In this document: positions 18,965 to 27,051 of the stretch, one piece after another
Layout: each line of letters starts with the position of its first letter
Position numbering within the stretch: position 1 is the stretch's first letter
Assembly: GCA_029067355.1 (NCBI GenBank)
Contig: JAIEEQ010000065.1
Location: forward strand, 1 to 40,243
Reading direction: 5' to 3'
Length of the DNA: 40,243 bases
Source of the DNA: Anaeroplasmataceae bacterium
GTDB lineage: Bacteria > Bacillota_I > Bacilli_A > Acholeplasmatales > Anaeroplasmataceae
Translations under genes and position numbers: made by a program
The notes under the pieces: model-generated
Databases searched by the model: none
Told to the model about the DNA's origin: nothing
The model's input: the letters and a program-made list of their open reading frames with translations, nothing else

Positions 18965-19964
18965 TACGTTCTTCTCCTTCTAGAGCCTGTTTTACCAAAT
19001 ATGCATCAGCAAGTGCAATAGCAACACAAGCTTCTAAAACAACCTGTGCTCGTAAAACAACAGCAGTATCATGTCTTCCCTCAATTTTCAATTCCTCAAC
19101 CTGATGATTTTCAAAATGATAGGTTTCTTGTGCCCTACCAATGGATGGTGTTGGTTTCACAAAAACAGATAGCACCAAATCATTTCCATTAGAAATGCCT
19201 CCATTGATGCCTCCATTATGATTCGTTTGAGTTTGTCCTTGTTCATTTATGATAGAATCATTAAACTCACTTCCTCTTAAGGAAACTCCATCAAAACCAA
19301 TCCCAAAGGATACCCCCTTAACGCCTCCTACGGAAAACAATAAATGAGAAATGGTAGATTCTAAGGAATCAAAATAAGGCTCCCCCAAACCAATGCCAAT
19401 ATTTTTTGAAACAATTTGAACAATACCACCAATAGAATCCTGCTCCTTTGTAGTACTCCTTAAAATCTGTTCAAACTCATCTGGATTCGTTGAGCCCCCC
19501 AAATTTATAATTGACGTATGAAACTCAACTTTTTTTAAAAGCTTTTTCGCAATCACTCCAGCAGCCACAAGACCTAAGGTTAGACGCCCAGAAAATGAAC
19601 CACCACCACGATAATCCTGATGTCCATGATATTTCTTTTCTGCAACAAAATCAGCATGTGAAGGACGAGGATGAACAAGTAAATTTGAATAATCCTTACT
19701 TTTTGTATTTTCATTTAAAAAACGGATAAGTATTGCTCCACCTGTTGTCGCCCCCTGAAATACACCAGATTCAAGACAAATCTGATCTGTTTCTATTCTT
19801 GGTGTCGTTCCAAGACTTCCTGACTTTCTTCTTGCCAAATCAAAAGTGAAATCTTCCTCTTTCAATGGAATTCCAGCTGGAACACCATCAAGTACAACCC
19901 CAACACATTTTCCATGACTTTCGCCAAAAATTGTCAGCTGAAATATTCTTCCTATATGATTCAT
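18957..19964 (-). CDS. aroC: Chorismate synthase
   Basis: IFGESHGKCVGVVLDGVPAG, RPSHADFVAEKKYHGHQDYRGGGSFSGRLT, GGINGGISNG. Confidence 0.95.
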   Translation of the reverse strand: MNHIGRIFQLTIFGESHGKCVGVVLDGVPAGIPLKEEDFTFDLARRKSGSLGTTPRIETDQICLESGVFQGATTGGAILIRFLNENTKSKDYSNLLVHPRPSHADFVAEKKYHGHQDYRGGGSFSGRLTLGLVAAGVIAKKLLKKVEFHTSIINLGGSTNPDEFEQILRSTTKEQDSIGGIVQIVSKNIGIGLGEPYFDSLESTISHLLFSVGGVKGVSFGIGFDGVSLRGSEFNDSIINEQGQTQTNHNGGINGGISNGNDLVLSVFVKPTPSIGRAQETYHFENHQVEELKIEGRHDTAVVLRAQVVLEACVAIALADAYLVKQALEGEERNE

Positions 19965-20509
19965 TCTTCTCTCTCCTTTTTATGAGTCGTTTGATACTCT
20001 ATAAATTCTTTCGTTTTAGACCAATACTTTATTCCCCAATTTTCAAAATTCCATTCCTCCATATACTCATTACATTCATAATCAACATAATATAGCTTTT
20101 CATTTTGAACAACAAAATTGGTTGGAAAATAATCAATATTTAAATGAGCAGGATATAAATCCAAACACATTTTCCTCACTGCATCAAGATATTTTTCCTC
20201 CATTTTATCCTCAGCCACCAAATCATAAATCGTAGGTCCAGAAATATATTCCTTTAAAATCCGTTCCTTCTTTATATCAACCTCATAAAGTTTTGGTAAC
20301 CGAAGTCTTAGTTTTCTTAGAGTATTGTAATCTCTTAGCTCTGCTTCAAGCTTATTGCCAAAGGTGTAATAGGAACATGGTTCATGATGAATTTGCTTGC
20401 ATACATAGCTTGAATTTCCATCTGTGACCAAGTAAGAATACCCACCCTTTCCATGACCTAAAAGCTTTACCACTGAGTACACCTTATCCTTTACTTCTAT
20501 AAAGTTCAA
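19961..20509 (-). CDS. Small protein-kinase-fold protein (RIO/YbdM-like or small-molecule kinase)
   Basis: Gly-rich loop LLGHGKGGYSYLV, Lys in YVCKQI, catalytic-loop-like LNIDYFPTNF, metal-binding-like VDYE. Confidence 0.7.
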   Translation of the reverse strand: MNFIEVKDKVYSVVKLLGHGKGGYSYLVTDGNSSYVCKQIHHEPCSYYTFGNKLEAELRDYNTLRKLRLRLPKLYEVDIKKERILKEYISGPTIYDLVAEDKMEEKYLDAVRKMCLDLYPAHLNIDYFPTNFVVQNEKLYYVDYECNEYMEEWNFENWGIKYWSKTKEFIEYQTTHKKEREE

Positions 20510-20590
20510 GATTCCCCTCCTTATCTATCCTTTCGCTGCTTTATTTATTCATCTAGTGCATAGACAATAACCTCATATACTATTCCTAAA

Positions 20591-21367
20591 TTATATTTTA
20601 GGCTCTATGAGAAGTTCAATTTCTTCTATCAGGTCTTCAATAGATACATTTAAAGGCTTTTCCTGCCAGATTTCTTCTGCCTTTAAAGCTTGCATAATGA
20701 GCATATAAAGACCATGAATCGTTGAGCCTGCATCTTGTAAAAGCCTTGTGGCTTTTGGATTAAAAATAATATCAATCACAACTCCTGCTTTTTTAGCAAT
20801 CTTGGCAGAAACTGGGCTTGCTGAAACGTTTGGATACATACCAACAGGTGTGGTATTGACTAGGATATCAATTTCCTTGTCCTCTAAATCCTGATAACTG
20901 ATTTGATGTTCAACAGGTGTTCTTGAAACAAAGATACATTTTCCTCCCAAATCCTTAAGCACCTGACGGACTGCTAGGGAAGCCCCTCCTGTTCCTAAGA
21001 TATAGCATTTTTTGTTTGAAACCTCAATTTGATATTTTCTTATCGTTTCCAAAAAGCCATCATAATCTGTATTTGTACCAATCACTTTTCCATTCTTAAG
21101 GTAAACTGTATTGACACTTCCAATCTGATTAGCTTTAGCATCTATTTCATCTAGATAGGGCATAATTGCTTTTTTATAAGGAATCGTTACATTAAAGCCA
21201 AAATATTTTTCTTCCCTTAAAGCTTGAATATAGCAAGGAAGCTCTTCTAAAGAGCATTCTAGCAGCTGATAATTGGCCTTGATTCCAAGCTTTTCAAAAA
21301 TAAAAGTATGAATCATTTTAGAATAGCTATGAGAAAGATGTTCTCCTAATAATCCATATTGTTTCAT
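20591..21367 (-). CDS. aroE: Shikimate dehydrogenase
   Basis: YGLLGEHLSHSYSKMIH, FNVTIPYKKAIMPYLD, GSVNTVYLKNGKVIGTNTDYDGF, ILGTGGASLAVRQ, LVNTTPVGMYP. Confidence 0.95.
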   Translation of the reverse strand: MKQYGLLGEHLSHSYSKMIHTFIFEKLGIKANYQLLECSLEELPCYIQALREEKYFGFNVTIPYKKAIMPYLDEIDAKANQIGSVNTVYLKNGKVIGTNTDYDGFLETIRKYQIEVSNKKCYILGTGGASLAVRQVLKDLGGKCIFVSRTPVEHQISYQDLEDKEIDILVNTTPVGMYPNVSASPVSAKIAKKAGVVIDIIFNPKATRLLQDAGSTIHGLYMLIMQALKAEEIWQEKPLNVSIEDLIEEIELLIEPKI

Positions 21368-21633
21368 TTTATGATTTCCTTTTGATATTCCTTAGAGGAT
21401 TTTAAAACTCCCTCAAAAAACATTTTATAATAAGGAGAAAGAATTTCCTCTTGTAGCATAGAAAGATTTCTTTGAAGTAAAATAGTTTCCCTATCCTCAT
21501 CAAAAACTGGCAAATGATTTTCCTTTTTATAGGCTGCAACTTCCTTTACTGCCTCCATACGCTGTACAAAAAGCTGAAGCATTTCTGCATCAATTTGATT
21601 GATTTTTTTTCTTGCTTCTTCTAGCTTATTCAT
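21364..21633 (-). CDS. Chorismate mutase (AroQ-type)
   Basis: EARKKINQIDAEMLQLFVQRMEAVKEVAAYKKENHLPVFDEDRE. Confidence 0.85.
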   Translation of the reverse strand: MNKLEEARKKINQIDAEMLQLFVQRMEAVKEVAAYKKENHLPVFDEDRETILLQRNLSMLQEEILSPYYKMFFEGVLKSSKEYQKEIIK

Positions 21634-22891
21634 AGGTTATCTCTCCTCCTAATGCTTCAAATACCTCCCAAAAGTCAGGATAGGATTTTGAAACACATTC
21701 TGCATTTATAATTGTTAAATCCTCTGTCATTTTTAAGCTTGCCATCGCCAAAGCCATCGCAACTCTATGATCGTTATGAGAATCTACCATTCCACCATTA
21801 AGCTTAGAAATCCCCTGGATAATCATAGTATCCTGTGTTTCTTCTATATGAGCTCCTAATGCTTCTAATTCCCTTCTCATACAGGTAACACGGTCACATT
21901 CCTTTATACGTAACCGCCCTACCTCTTTAAAAATGGAGGTTCCCCTTGATACACTTGCAAGAACCGTTAGAGCAGGGCCTAAATCGGGTGATTGAGAAAA
22001 ACTAATTTCTGTACCTGTTGTTTCACTTGGAAGACAGCATAAACAATTTTCATCAAATAGAAGCTGTCCACCCAATGCTTTAATATCCTCTACTATTTTT
22101 TTATCCCCCTGATACGATTCCTTTTTCATTCCAAGAAGCTTTATATCTGCTCCCATAGCTCCTGCTATTAAAAAGAATGCTGTCTGTGAGTAATCTCCCT
22201 CCACCTCATAATGAAAAGGTGTATAGCTTTGGTTTCCAGAAATTAAAAATTCCTGATAGTTTTGATTTTTTATTTGAATTCCAAATTTAGATAAAATGTC
22301 TAAGGTTAAATCAACATAGCCTTTAGATTCTAAGGGAGTTGTAATTTGAATTTTGGAATCCCCCTTTAATAAAGGTAAAGCAAATAATAATCCTGTGATA
22401 AACTGAGAGGAAATATTTCCCTCAACCTGATAGCATCCTGCAACCAATCCACCTGTGGTTTTCAAAGGCAGATAGGCCTCCTTAGGATGTGTATAGCAAA
22501 TTCCAACTTTTTTAAAAATCTCAAAATAAGAATCTAATGGTCTATGAATCAGCTGATTTTTCCCTGTGAATTCCATAGGCTCTGGATTGACTAGTGCAAT
22601 TGGAATAAAGAAGCGTAGAGTAGAGCCTGATTCATTAGCATCTAAGCGGCTATGAAAACGAATGACTTCTGAGCCTGTAATTCTTAATGTTTTCCCCTCA
22701 ATAATGACCTTAGCTCCAATCGCCTCTACACCACGTATTGTTGCCAGTATATCCTTTGATAGTATTACATTAGAAATAATGCTTTCCCCTTTAGCCAAGC
22801 CAGCAGCAATGATGGCTCGATGAGATAAGCTTTTGGAAGGAGGAATATGCACCTCTCCCTTTAGTTTTTTAGGGTGAATGGTTACCTTCAT
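21626..22891 (-). CDS. aroA: 3-phosphoshikimate 1-carboxyvinyltransferase (EPSP synthase)
   Basis: HIPPSKSLSHRAIIAAGLAKGES, LDANESGSTLRFFIPIA, RIKECDRV, DSHNDHRVAMALAMASL. Confidence 0.95.
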   Translation of the reverse strand: MKVTIHPKKLKGEVHIPPSKSLSHRAIIAAGLAKGESIISNVILSKDILATIRGVEAIGAKVIIEGKTLRITGSEVIRFHSRLDANESGSTLRFFIPIALVNPEPMEFTGKNQLIHRPLDSYFEIFKKVGICYTHPKEAYLPLKTTGGLVAGCYQVEGNISSQFITGLLFALPLLKGDSKIQITTPLESKGYVDLTLDILSKFGIQIKNQNYQEFLISGNQSYTPFHYEVEGDYSQTAFFLIAGAMGADIKLLGMKKESYQGDKKIVEDIKALGGQLLFDENCLCCLPSETTGTEISFSQSPDLGPALTVLASVSRGTSIFKEVGRLRIKECDRVTCMRRELEALGAHIEETQDTMIIQGISKLNGGMVDSHNDHRVAMALAMASLKMTEDLTIINAECVSKSYPDFWEVFEALGGEITYE

Positions 22892-23913
22892 TTCATCAAC
22901 TCCTTTAAATCGCTTTCCTTAATGGGATAAAACAGAGGATTTCCAATATCCTTTAATAGAATCAATTGAATCACTCCTGCCAAATTCTTCTTATCCTTAG
23001 CAATTTCAACAAGATAATCCTTATAGTTTGGCTCCTCATAAGGTAGTTCGTATTGCTTTAAAATATTTTTAAGCTCCTTATAGCAAGCCTGATTTGTAAC
23101 TCCTACATCCATACCAAACTGTAAAATCATGAGCATTCCTAAGGCAACAGCCTCTCCATGCTTTAACTTAAGCTTGAGTTCAATCGCATGTCCAAAGGTA
23201 TGCCCAAAATTCAATAGCATTCTTTCCTTGGTATCAAATTCATCCTTTTCAACAACCTCTTGTTTTACACATAGACTTTGATAGATAATGTCTTCTGTAA
23301 TTTCTGGCTTATGCTTTAACATAGTAAACAACTTTGGATTTCCAATAGCTGCATGCTTAATTAGTTCTCCCATCCCATTATTCCATTCTCTTTTTGGAAG
23401 CGTATGTAGGGTTTTTGGGTCAATCAATACAAGCTTAGGCTGTTTAAAGCAACCAATAATATTCTTTCGATCATAAAAATCAATTCCTGTCTTTCCTCCT
23501 ATTGAGGAATCCATTTGACTCAGCAAAGAGGTAGGTATAGAAACATAGGGAAGACCCCGATAAAGTGTAGCCGCTACAAAGCCTGTCAAATCTCCAATAA
23601 CGCCTCCACCTAAGGCTAAAAGAAGTTCATTTCTACGAATATCTAAATCTAATAGCTGTTTTATAACACTTGAATAAACCTCTATGCTTTTAGAAGTTTC
23701 TCCATGAGGAACAACAACTATTTCAATTTCATAATTCTTTAAGCTATTTTTTACAAGCTCAACATAGTGTTTTTCTACAATATCATCTGTAATTAAATAA
23801 ATCTTTTTATTTTGATAAATCTCCTTAATATAAAAAGAAAGATGAAAAAGGATATCATCTTCTATAAATATGTTATAGGAATTTTCTTTTAATCGAATTC
23901 GCAGTTGTTTCAT
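22888..23913 (-). CDS. aroB: 3-dehydroquinate synthase
   Basis: LALGGGVIGDLTGFVAATLYRGLPYVSIPTSLLSQMDSSIGGKTGID, LNFGHTFGHAIE. Confidence 0.95.
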   Translation of the reverse strand: MKQLRIRLKENSYNIFIEDDILFHLSFYIKEIYQNKKIYLITDDIVEKHYVELVKNSLKNYEIEIVVVPHGETSKSIEVYSSVIKQLLDLDIRRNELLLALGGGVIGDLTGFVAATLYRGLPYVSIPTSLLSQMDSSIGGKTGIDFYDRKNIIGCFKQPKLVLIDPKTLHTLPKREWNNGMGELIKHAAIGNPKLFTMLKHKPEITEDIIYQSLCVKQEVVEKDEFDTKERMLLNFGHTFGHAIELKLKLKHGEAVALGMLMILQFGMDVGVTNQACYKELKNILKQYELPYEEPNYKDYLVEIAKDKKNLAGVIQLILLKDIGNPLFYPIKESDLKELMK

Positions 23914-24740
23914 TTTTCCATCTTCCTTCTAATTTGTGTAGACCGTTTAAACAAATTGTTCAATGATTCCTTATCCTGTTCTCTTATTGCTTTTTTTAAA
24001 AGCTCAAGTTCCTTTTCAAAATTTGAAATGTGATTCAAAAGAACTTCTTTATTTTCCAAAAACAACTCACTCCAAAGTGATTCATTAATCATTGCAATCC
24101 GTGTCAAATCCCGATATGAATCTCCAATAAATCTAACAGTATCCGCATCATAATCACTATTTACTAAGGACACCGCTATTGCGTGAGTCAGCTGAGAAGT
24201 AAAACCAATCATTTGGTCATGGCGTTCAATTGAAATGGTTGTTACTCTACCAAAGTCTAAATCACTAGCAATTTGCTTTAAACAGGCTTCTGCCTGCTTT
24301 GAAGCTTCATTTATAGGTGTAATTAAGAAATTTGCCCCCTTAAAAATCCGATAGTCTGCAAACTCAATCCCAATTTTCTCCCTTCCCGCCATAGGGTGAT
24401 GAGATAAATAAGTTGCCTTACCAGATAAAAGAGTTGCCTTTCTAACAAAAGAGCTTTTTACCCCACACACATCTGTTATGACTTGATTTTCTTTAAAATA
24501 AGAAGAATTCTTTTTTAAAAAATCTAAAATAGCTTGTGGATAAATCGCAAGAATAATACAATCACAAAAGGATAAAATTTTCAAATCCTCTCTAAATCCG
24601 TCTATAATATACTTTTGTTTTTTAGCAAACTGAATGGCCTTCAAATCATGATCAATGCCATAGACCTCATGCCCCTTAAGTGAAAGTCCCATAGCATAGG
24701 AGCCTCCAATTAAGCCCAGTCCTACAATACAAATCTTCAT
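23910..24740 (-). CDS. tyrA: Prephenate dehydrogenase
   Basis: ICIVGLGLIGGSYAMGL, DVCGVKSSFV, SHHPMAGREKIG, QMIGFTSQLTHAIAVSL. Confidence 0.9.
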   Translation of the reverse strand: MKICIVGLGLIGGSYAMGLSLKGHEVYGIDHDLKAIQFAKKQKYIIDGFREDLKILSFCDCIILAIYPQAILDFLKKNSSYFKENQVITDVCGVKSSFVRKATLLSGKATYLSHHPMAGREKIGIEFADYRIFKGANFLITPINEASKQAEACLKQIASDLDFGRVTTISIERHDQMIGFTSQLTHAIAVSLVNSDYDADTVRFIGDSYRDLTRIAMINESLWSELFLENKEVLLNHISNFEKELELLKKAIREQDKESLNNLFKRSTQIRRKMEK

Positions 24741-25753
24741 TATAGCTTCTTCCCTACAATTGGAGCAATCAATTTAAGCTGCTTCATCATATGGTCAAAG
24801 CGTTCTGGCTTTAAGCTTTGAGCTCCATCACATAATGCACATTCAGGATTATTATGTACTTCTACAATAATTCCATCTGCTCCCACAGCTAAAGCCGCCT
24901 TAGATAAATCCTCCACCATAGACCATTTTCCAGCCGCATGAGATGGATCTACAATCACAGGCAAATGAGATAATTCCTTAACCGCCAGTACTGCTGATAA
25001 ATCTAGTGTATTTCTTGTATATTTTTCAAAGGTGCGAATCCCTCTTTCACATAAAATAACCTTTTCATTTCCACCAGCCAATATATATTCTGCTGCCATA
25101 AGCCATTCTTCTATTGTTGCAGAAAGTCCACGTTTTAATAAAATGGGTTTGTCAATTTTACCTAATGCCTTTAATAAATGAAAATTCTGCATATTTCTTG
25201 CTCCAACCTGAATAATATCTACATCCTTAACAAAACGCTCAATCATATCCTCTGACTGAATTTCAGTAATAATAGGAAGCCGTGTAGCCTCTCTAGCCTC
25301 CATCAATAAATCCAAGCCTTCAAGCTCTAAGCCCTGAAAAGCATATGGAGAGGTTCTAGGCTTATATGCTCCACCTCTTAAAATATGGGCTCCACTTTCT
25401 TTCACACTTTGTGCAACACTGACAATCTGCTCATGATTTTCAACAGAACAAGGTCCTGCCATAACTGTAAAATTGCCTCCGCCTATTTTCACTCCACACA
25501 CATCAATCACAGTAGGCTCTGGATGAAATGCTTTAGAAGCTTTTTTGTAAGGAACCTGAATCCGTGTAATTGAATCTACACCAGATAGGGCATATACATC
25601 ACTATCCATCGTCTTTGTTGTATCCCCAATGACACCAATGACCTTAACGTCCCCACTACTTGCATCCTTGATTTCAAGTCCACGTGCTTTAAAATAATCT
25701 ATTATATTTTGATATTCCTTATCAGTTATGGAATCCTTCATTTTTATAATCAT
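24740..25753 (-). CDS. aroF: DAHP synthase (3-deoxy-7-phosphoheptulonate synthase)
   Basis: VMAGPCSVENHEQI, LRGGAYKPRTSPYAFQGLELEGL, PVIVDPSHAAGKWSMVEDLSKAALAVGADGIIVEVH. ATG 25753 preferred (AGTGAGG upstream); the ORF track begins at GTG 25768. Confidence 0.93.
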   Translation of the reverse strand: MIIKMKDSITDKEYQNIIDYFKARGLEIKDASSGDVKVIGVIGDTTKTMDSDVYALSGVDSITRIQVPYKKASKAFHPEPTVIDVCGVKIGGGNFTVMAGPCSVENHEQIVSVAQSVKESGAHILRGGAYKPRTSPYAFQGLELEGLDLLMEAREATRLPIITEIQSEDMIERFVKDVDIIQVGARNMQNFHLLKALGKIDKPILLKRGLSATIEEWLMAAEYILAGGNEKVILCERGIRTFEKYTRNTLDLSAVLAVKELSHLPVIVDPSHAAGKWSMVEDLSKAALAVGADGIIVEVHNNPECALCDGAQSLKPERFDHMMKQLKLIAPIVGKKL

Positions 25754-25783
25754 AGAACTATACCTCACTTTTACTTACATTTA

Positions 25784-25806
25784 TATCATTTTATCATAAA
25801 ATGATA
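25784..25806. promoter_or_regulatory. Perfect 23-bp dyad (11-1-11), candidate operator of the aro operon
   Basis: TATCATTTTAT-C-ATAAAATGATA, overlapping the predicted -10 and spacer. Confidence 0.6.
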
Positions 25807-25816
25807 CCTTATTCAA
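25788..25816 (-). promoter_or_regulatory. Candidate promoter of the aro operon
   Basis: Minus strand: TTGAAT - 17 bp - TAAAAT. Confidence 0.55.
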
Positions 25817-25888
25817 GAAAACCAAAAAGGAAAAGGAAAGGGAAGGGTAAAGTCCACATATAAACAATCATCTCTGCTTTAAAATGAT

Positions 25889-25965
25889 GGTTCAGTTTTG
25901 TATATAAAAACCCCTTTGTCTTTCTAGATTTCTCTAGTCCAACTTTGGGGGTTCAGTACAAAACT
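25889..25965. mobile_element. MITE-like / residual IS3-type ends (no transposase)
   Basis: Nested inverted repeats AGTTTTGTA...TACAAAACT, AACCCC...GGGGTT, CTAGA-TTTC-TCTAG; minus strand reads TTTTGTACTGAACCCCCAAAGTTGGACT, resembling IS3-family (IS150 group) termini from memory. Confidence 0.4.
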
Positions 25966-26010
25966 ATGTTTTTTTATCACAAGGAACTAATTGACACTCA
26001 AGCATAAAAA

Positions 26011-26027
26011 AAGTAAGATTCTTACTT
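26011..26027 (-). terminator. Short terminator-like hairpin with T-tract
   Basis: Minus strand AAGTAAGAATCTTACTTTTTTT. Confidence 0.4.
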
Positions 26028-26161
26028 ATCAATATAACCCATCCAAAGCCCCTTTAATCTTTCATTTAAAAGCGACTCAATCAAGGTAGTAGCCTCTACA
26101 AAAGGCTTCATTTCAAGTTGTGCTTTTTTCTCTTAGTATTATTTATAATTTCCAAATCAAT

Positions 26162-26470
26162 TTATAGTATAGTAACATTTTTAATATTTTTTATTTGAAC
26201 AAGTACTTTTTGTTTTTTTGTTGACTCAAGGAGAATCCAATCATCATCTAAATCTAAAACAATAACCTTTTGATTTTCAAACAAAGGATACTCAAAAAAA
26301 TTTAGCTTTACTGTTTTTCCTATATTTTCCTTCAACAGATGAATTAAGGCAACTGTGTCAACGGGATTCTCTAAGGCTCTTATTCTATGTTCTAGCTTGC
26401 GAATCTCATACAAAGCAGAAGCCCCAATACAAAAGCCCATAAATGCAATAGCAAACATAATTAATTCCAT
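26162..26470 (-). CDS. Small membrane-anchored protein with C-terminal beta module related to the upstream XRE regulator
   Basis: N-terminal TM MFAIAFMGFCIGASALYEI; NIGKTVKLNF...KVIVLDLDDDWILLESTKKQ. Confidence 0.65.
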   Translation of the reverse strand: MELIMFAIAFMGFCIGASALYEIRKLEHRIRALENPVDTVALIHLLKENIGKTVKLNFFEYPLFENQKVIVLDLDDDWILLESTKKQKVLVQIKNIKNVTIL

Positions 26471-26473
26471 AAT

Positions 26474-26911
26474 CTACACTTCCTCTTTTATATGAATTGA
26501 TTTGATGGAATCCACAGGAATCAGCTTAATTATGCTATTCTTTTCTTTTTTGCCAATGGATTCTAATTTTATCCAGTCTCTTGAAACCTCAACCACTATC
26601 ACTTTTCTTTTAGAAGAAAAAAACTCATAATCTTTTGCTGTATCTAATTCTAAAAAGACTTCTTTACCAATCAAGCCTTCTAATAAACGACTAACTGGCT
26701 TAACATTGCTATGATTTTCATCCTTTAAAAGATAATCTAGGCTTACCTCTAAAAAGGTAGACAATCTTACCAAATTATCCATATCTGGATATACAATGTT
26801 GGACTCCCATCGTGAAACCGATTGTCGGGTTACCTCTAGGTGTTCAGCAAGTTGCTCCTGCGTGATATTCATTTTCTTACGAGCGTCCTGTAATCTTTTT
26901 CCTAAACTCAT
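26474..26911 (-). CDS. XRE-family HTH transcriptional regulator with C-terminal beta module
   Basis: MSLGKRLQDARKKMNITQEQLAEHLEVTRQSVSRWESNIVYPDMDNLVRLS; C-terminus LIGKEVFLEL...KVIVVEVSRDWIKLES. Confidence 0.85.
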   Translation of the reverse strand: MSLGKRLQDARKKMNITQEQLAEHLEVTRQSVSRWESNIVYPDMDNLVRLSTFLEVSLDYLLKDENHSNVKPVSRLLEGLIGKEVFLELDTAKDYEFFSSKRKVIVVEVSRDWIKLESIGKKEKNSIIKLIPVDSIKSIHIKEEV

Positions 26912-27051
26912 AACATACAACTCCTTTTCTATTATTATAAAAGAAATGAAACGAATTTACTAGAAACTTTACGTTTCTTTTTGCAACAAAGCCTGTTACA
27001 AATGGGTTGATTCTATCACAATAGTAAAAAAACAAGCCGTAGCCTGTTCTC

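Noticed and set aside
19511-20095. Plus-strand ORFs of 72 and 76 aa opposite aroC and the kinase-like gene
   Set aside because: Shadow ORFs on the opposite strand of confident genes.
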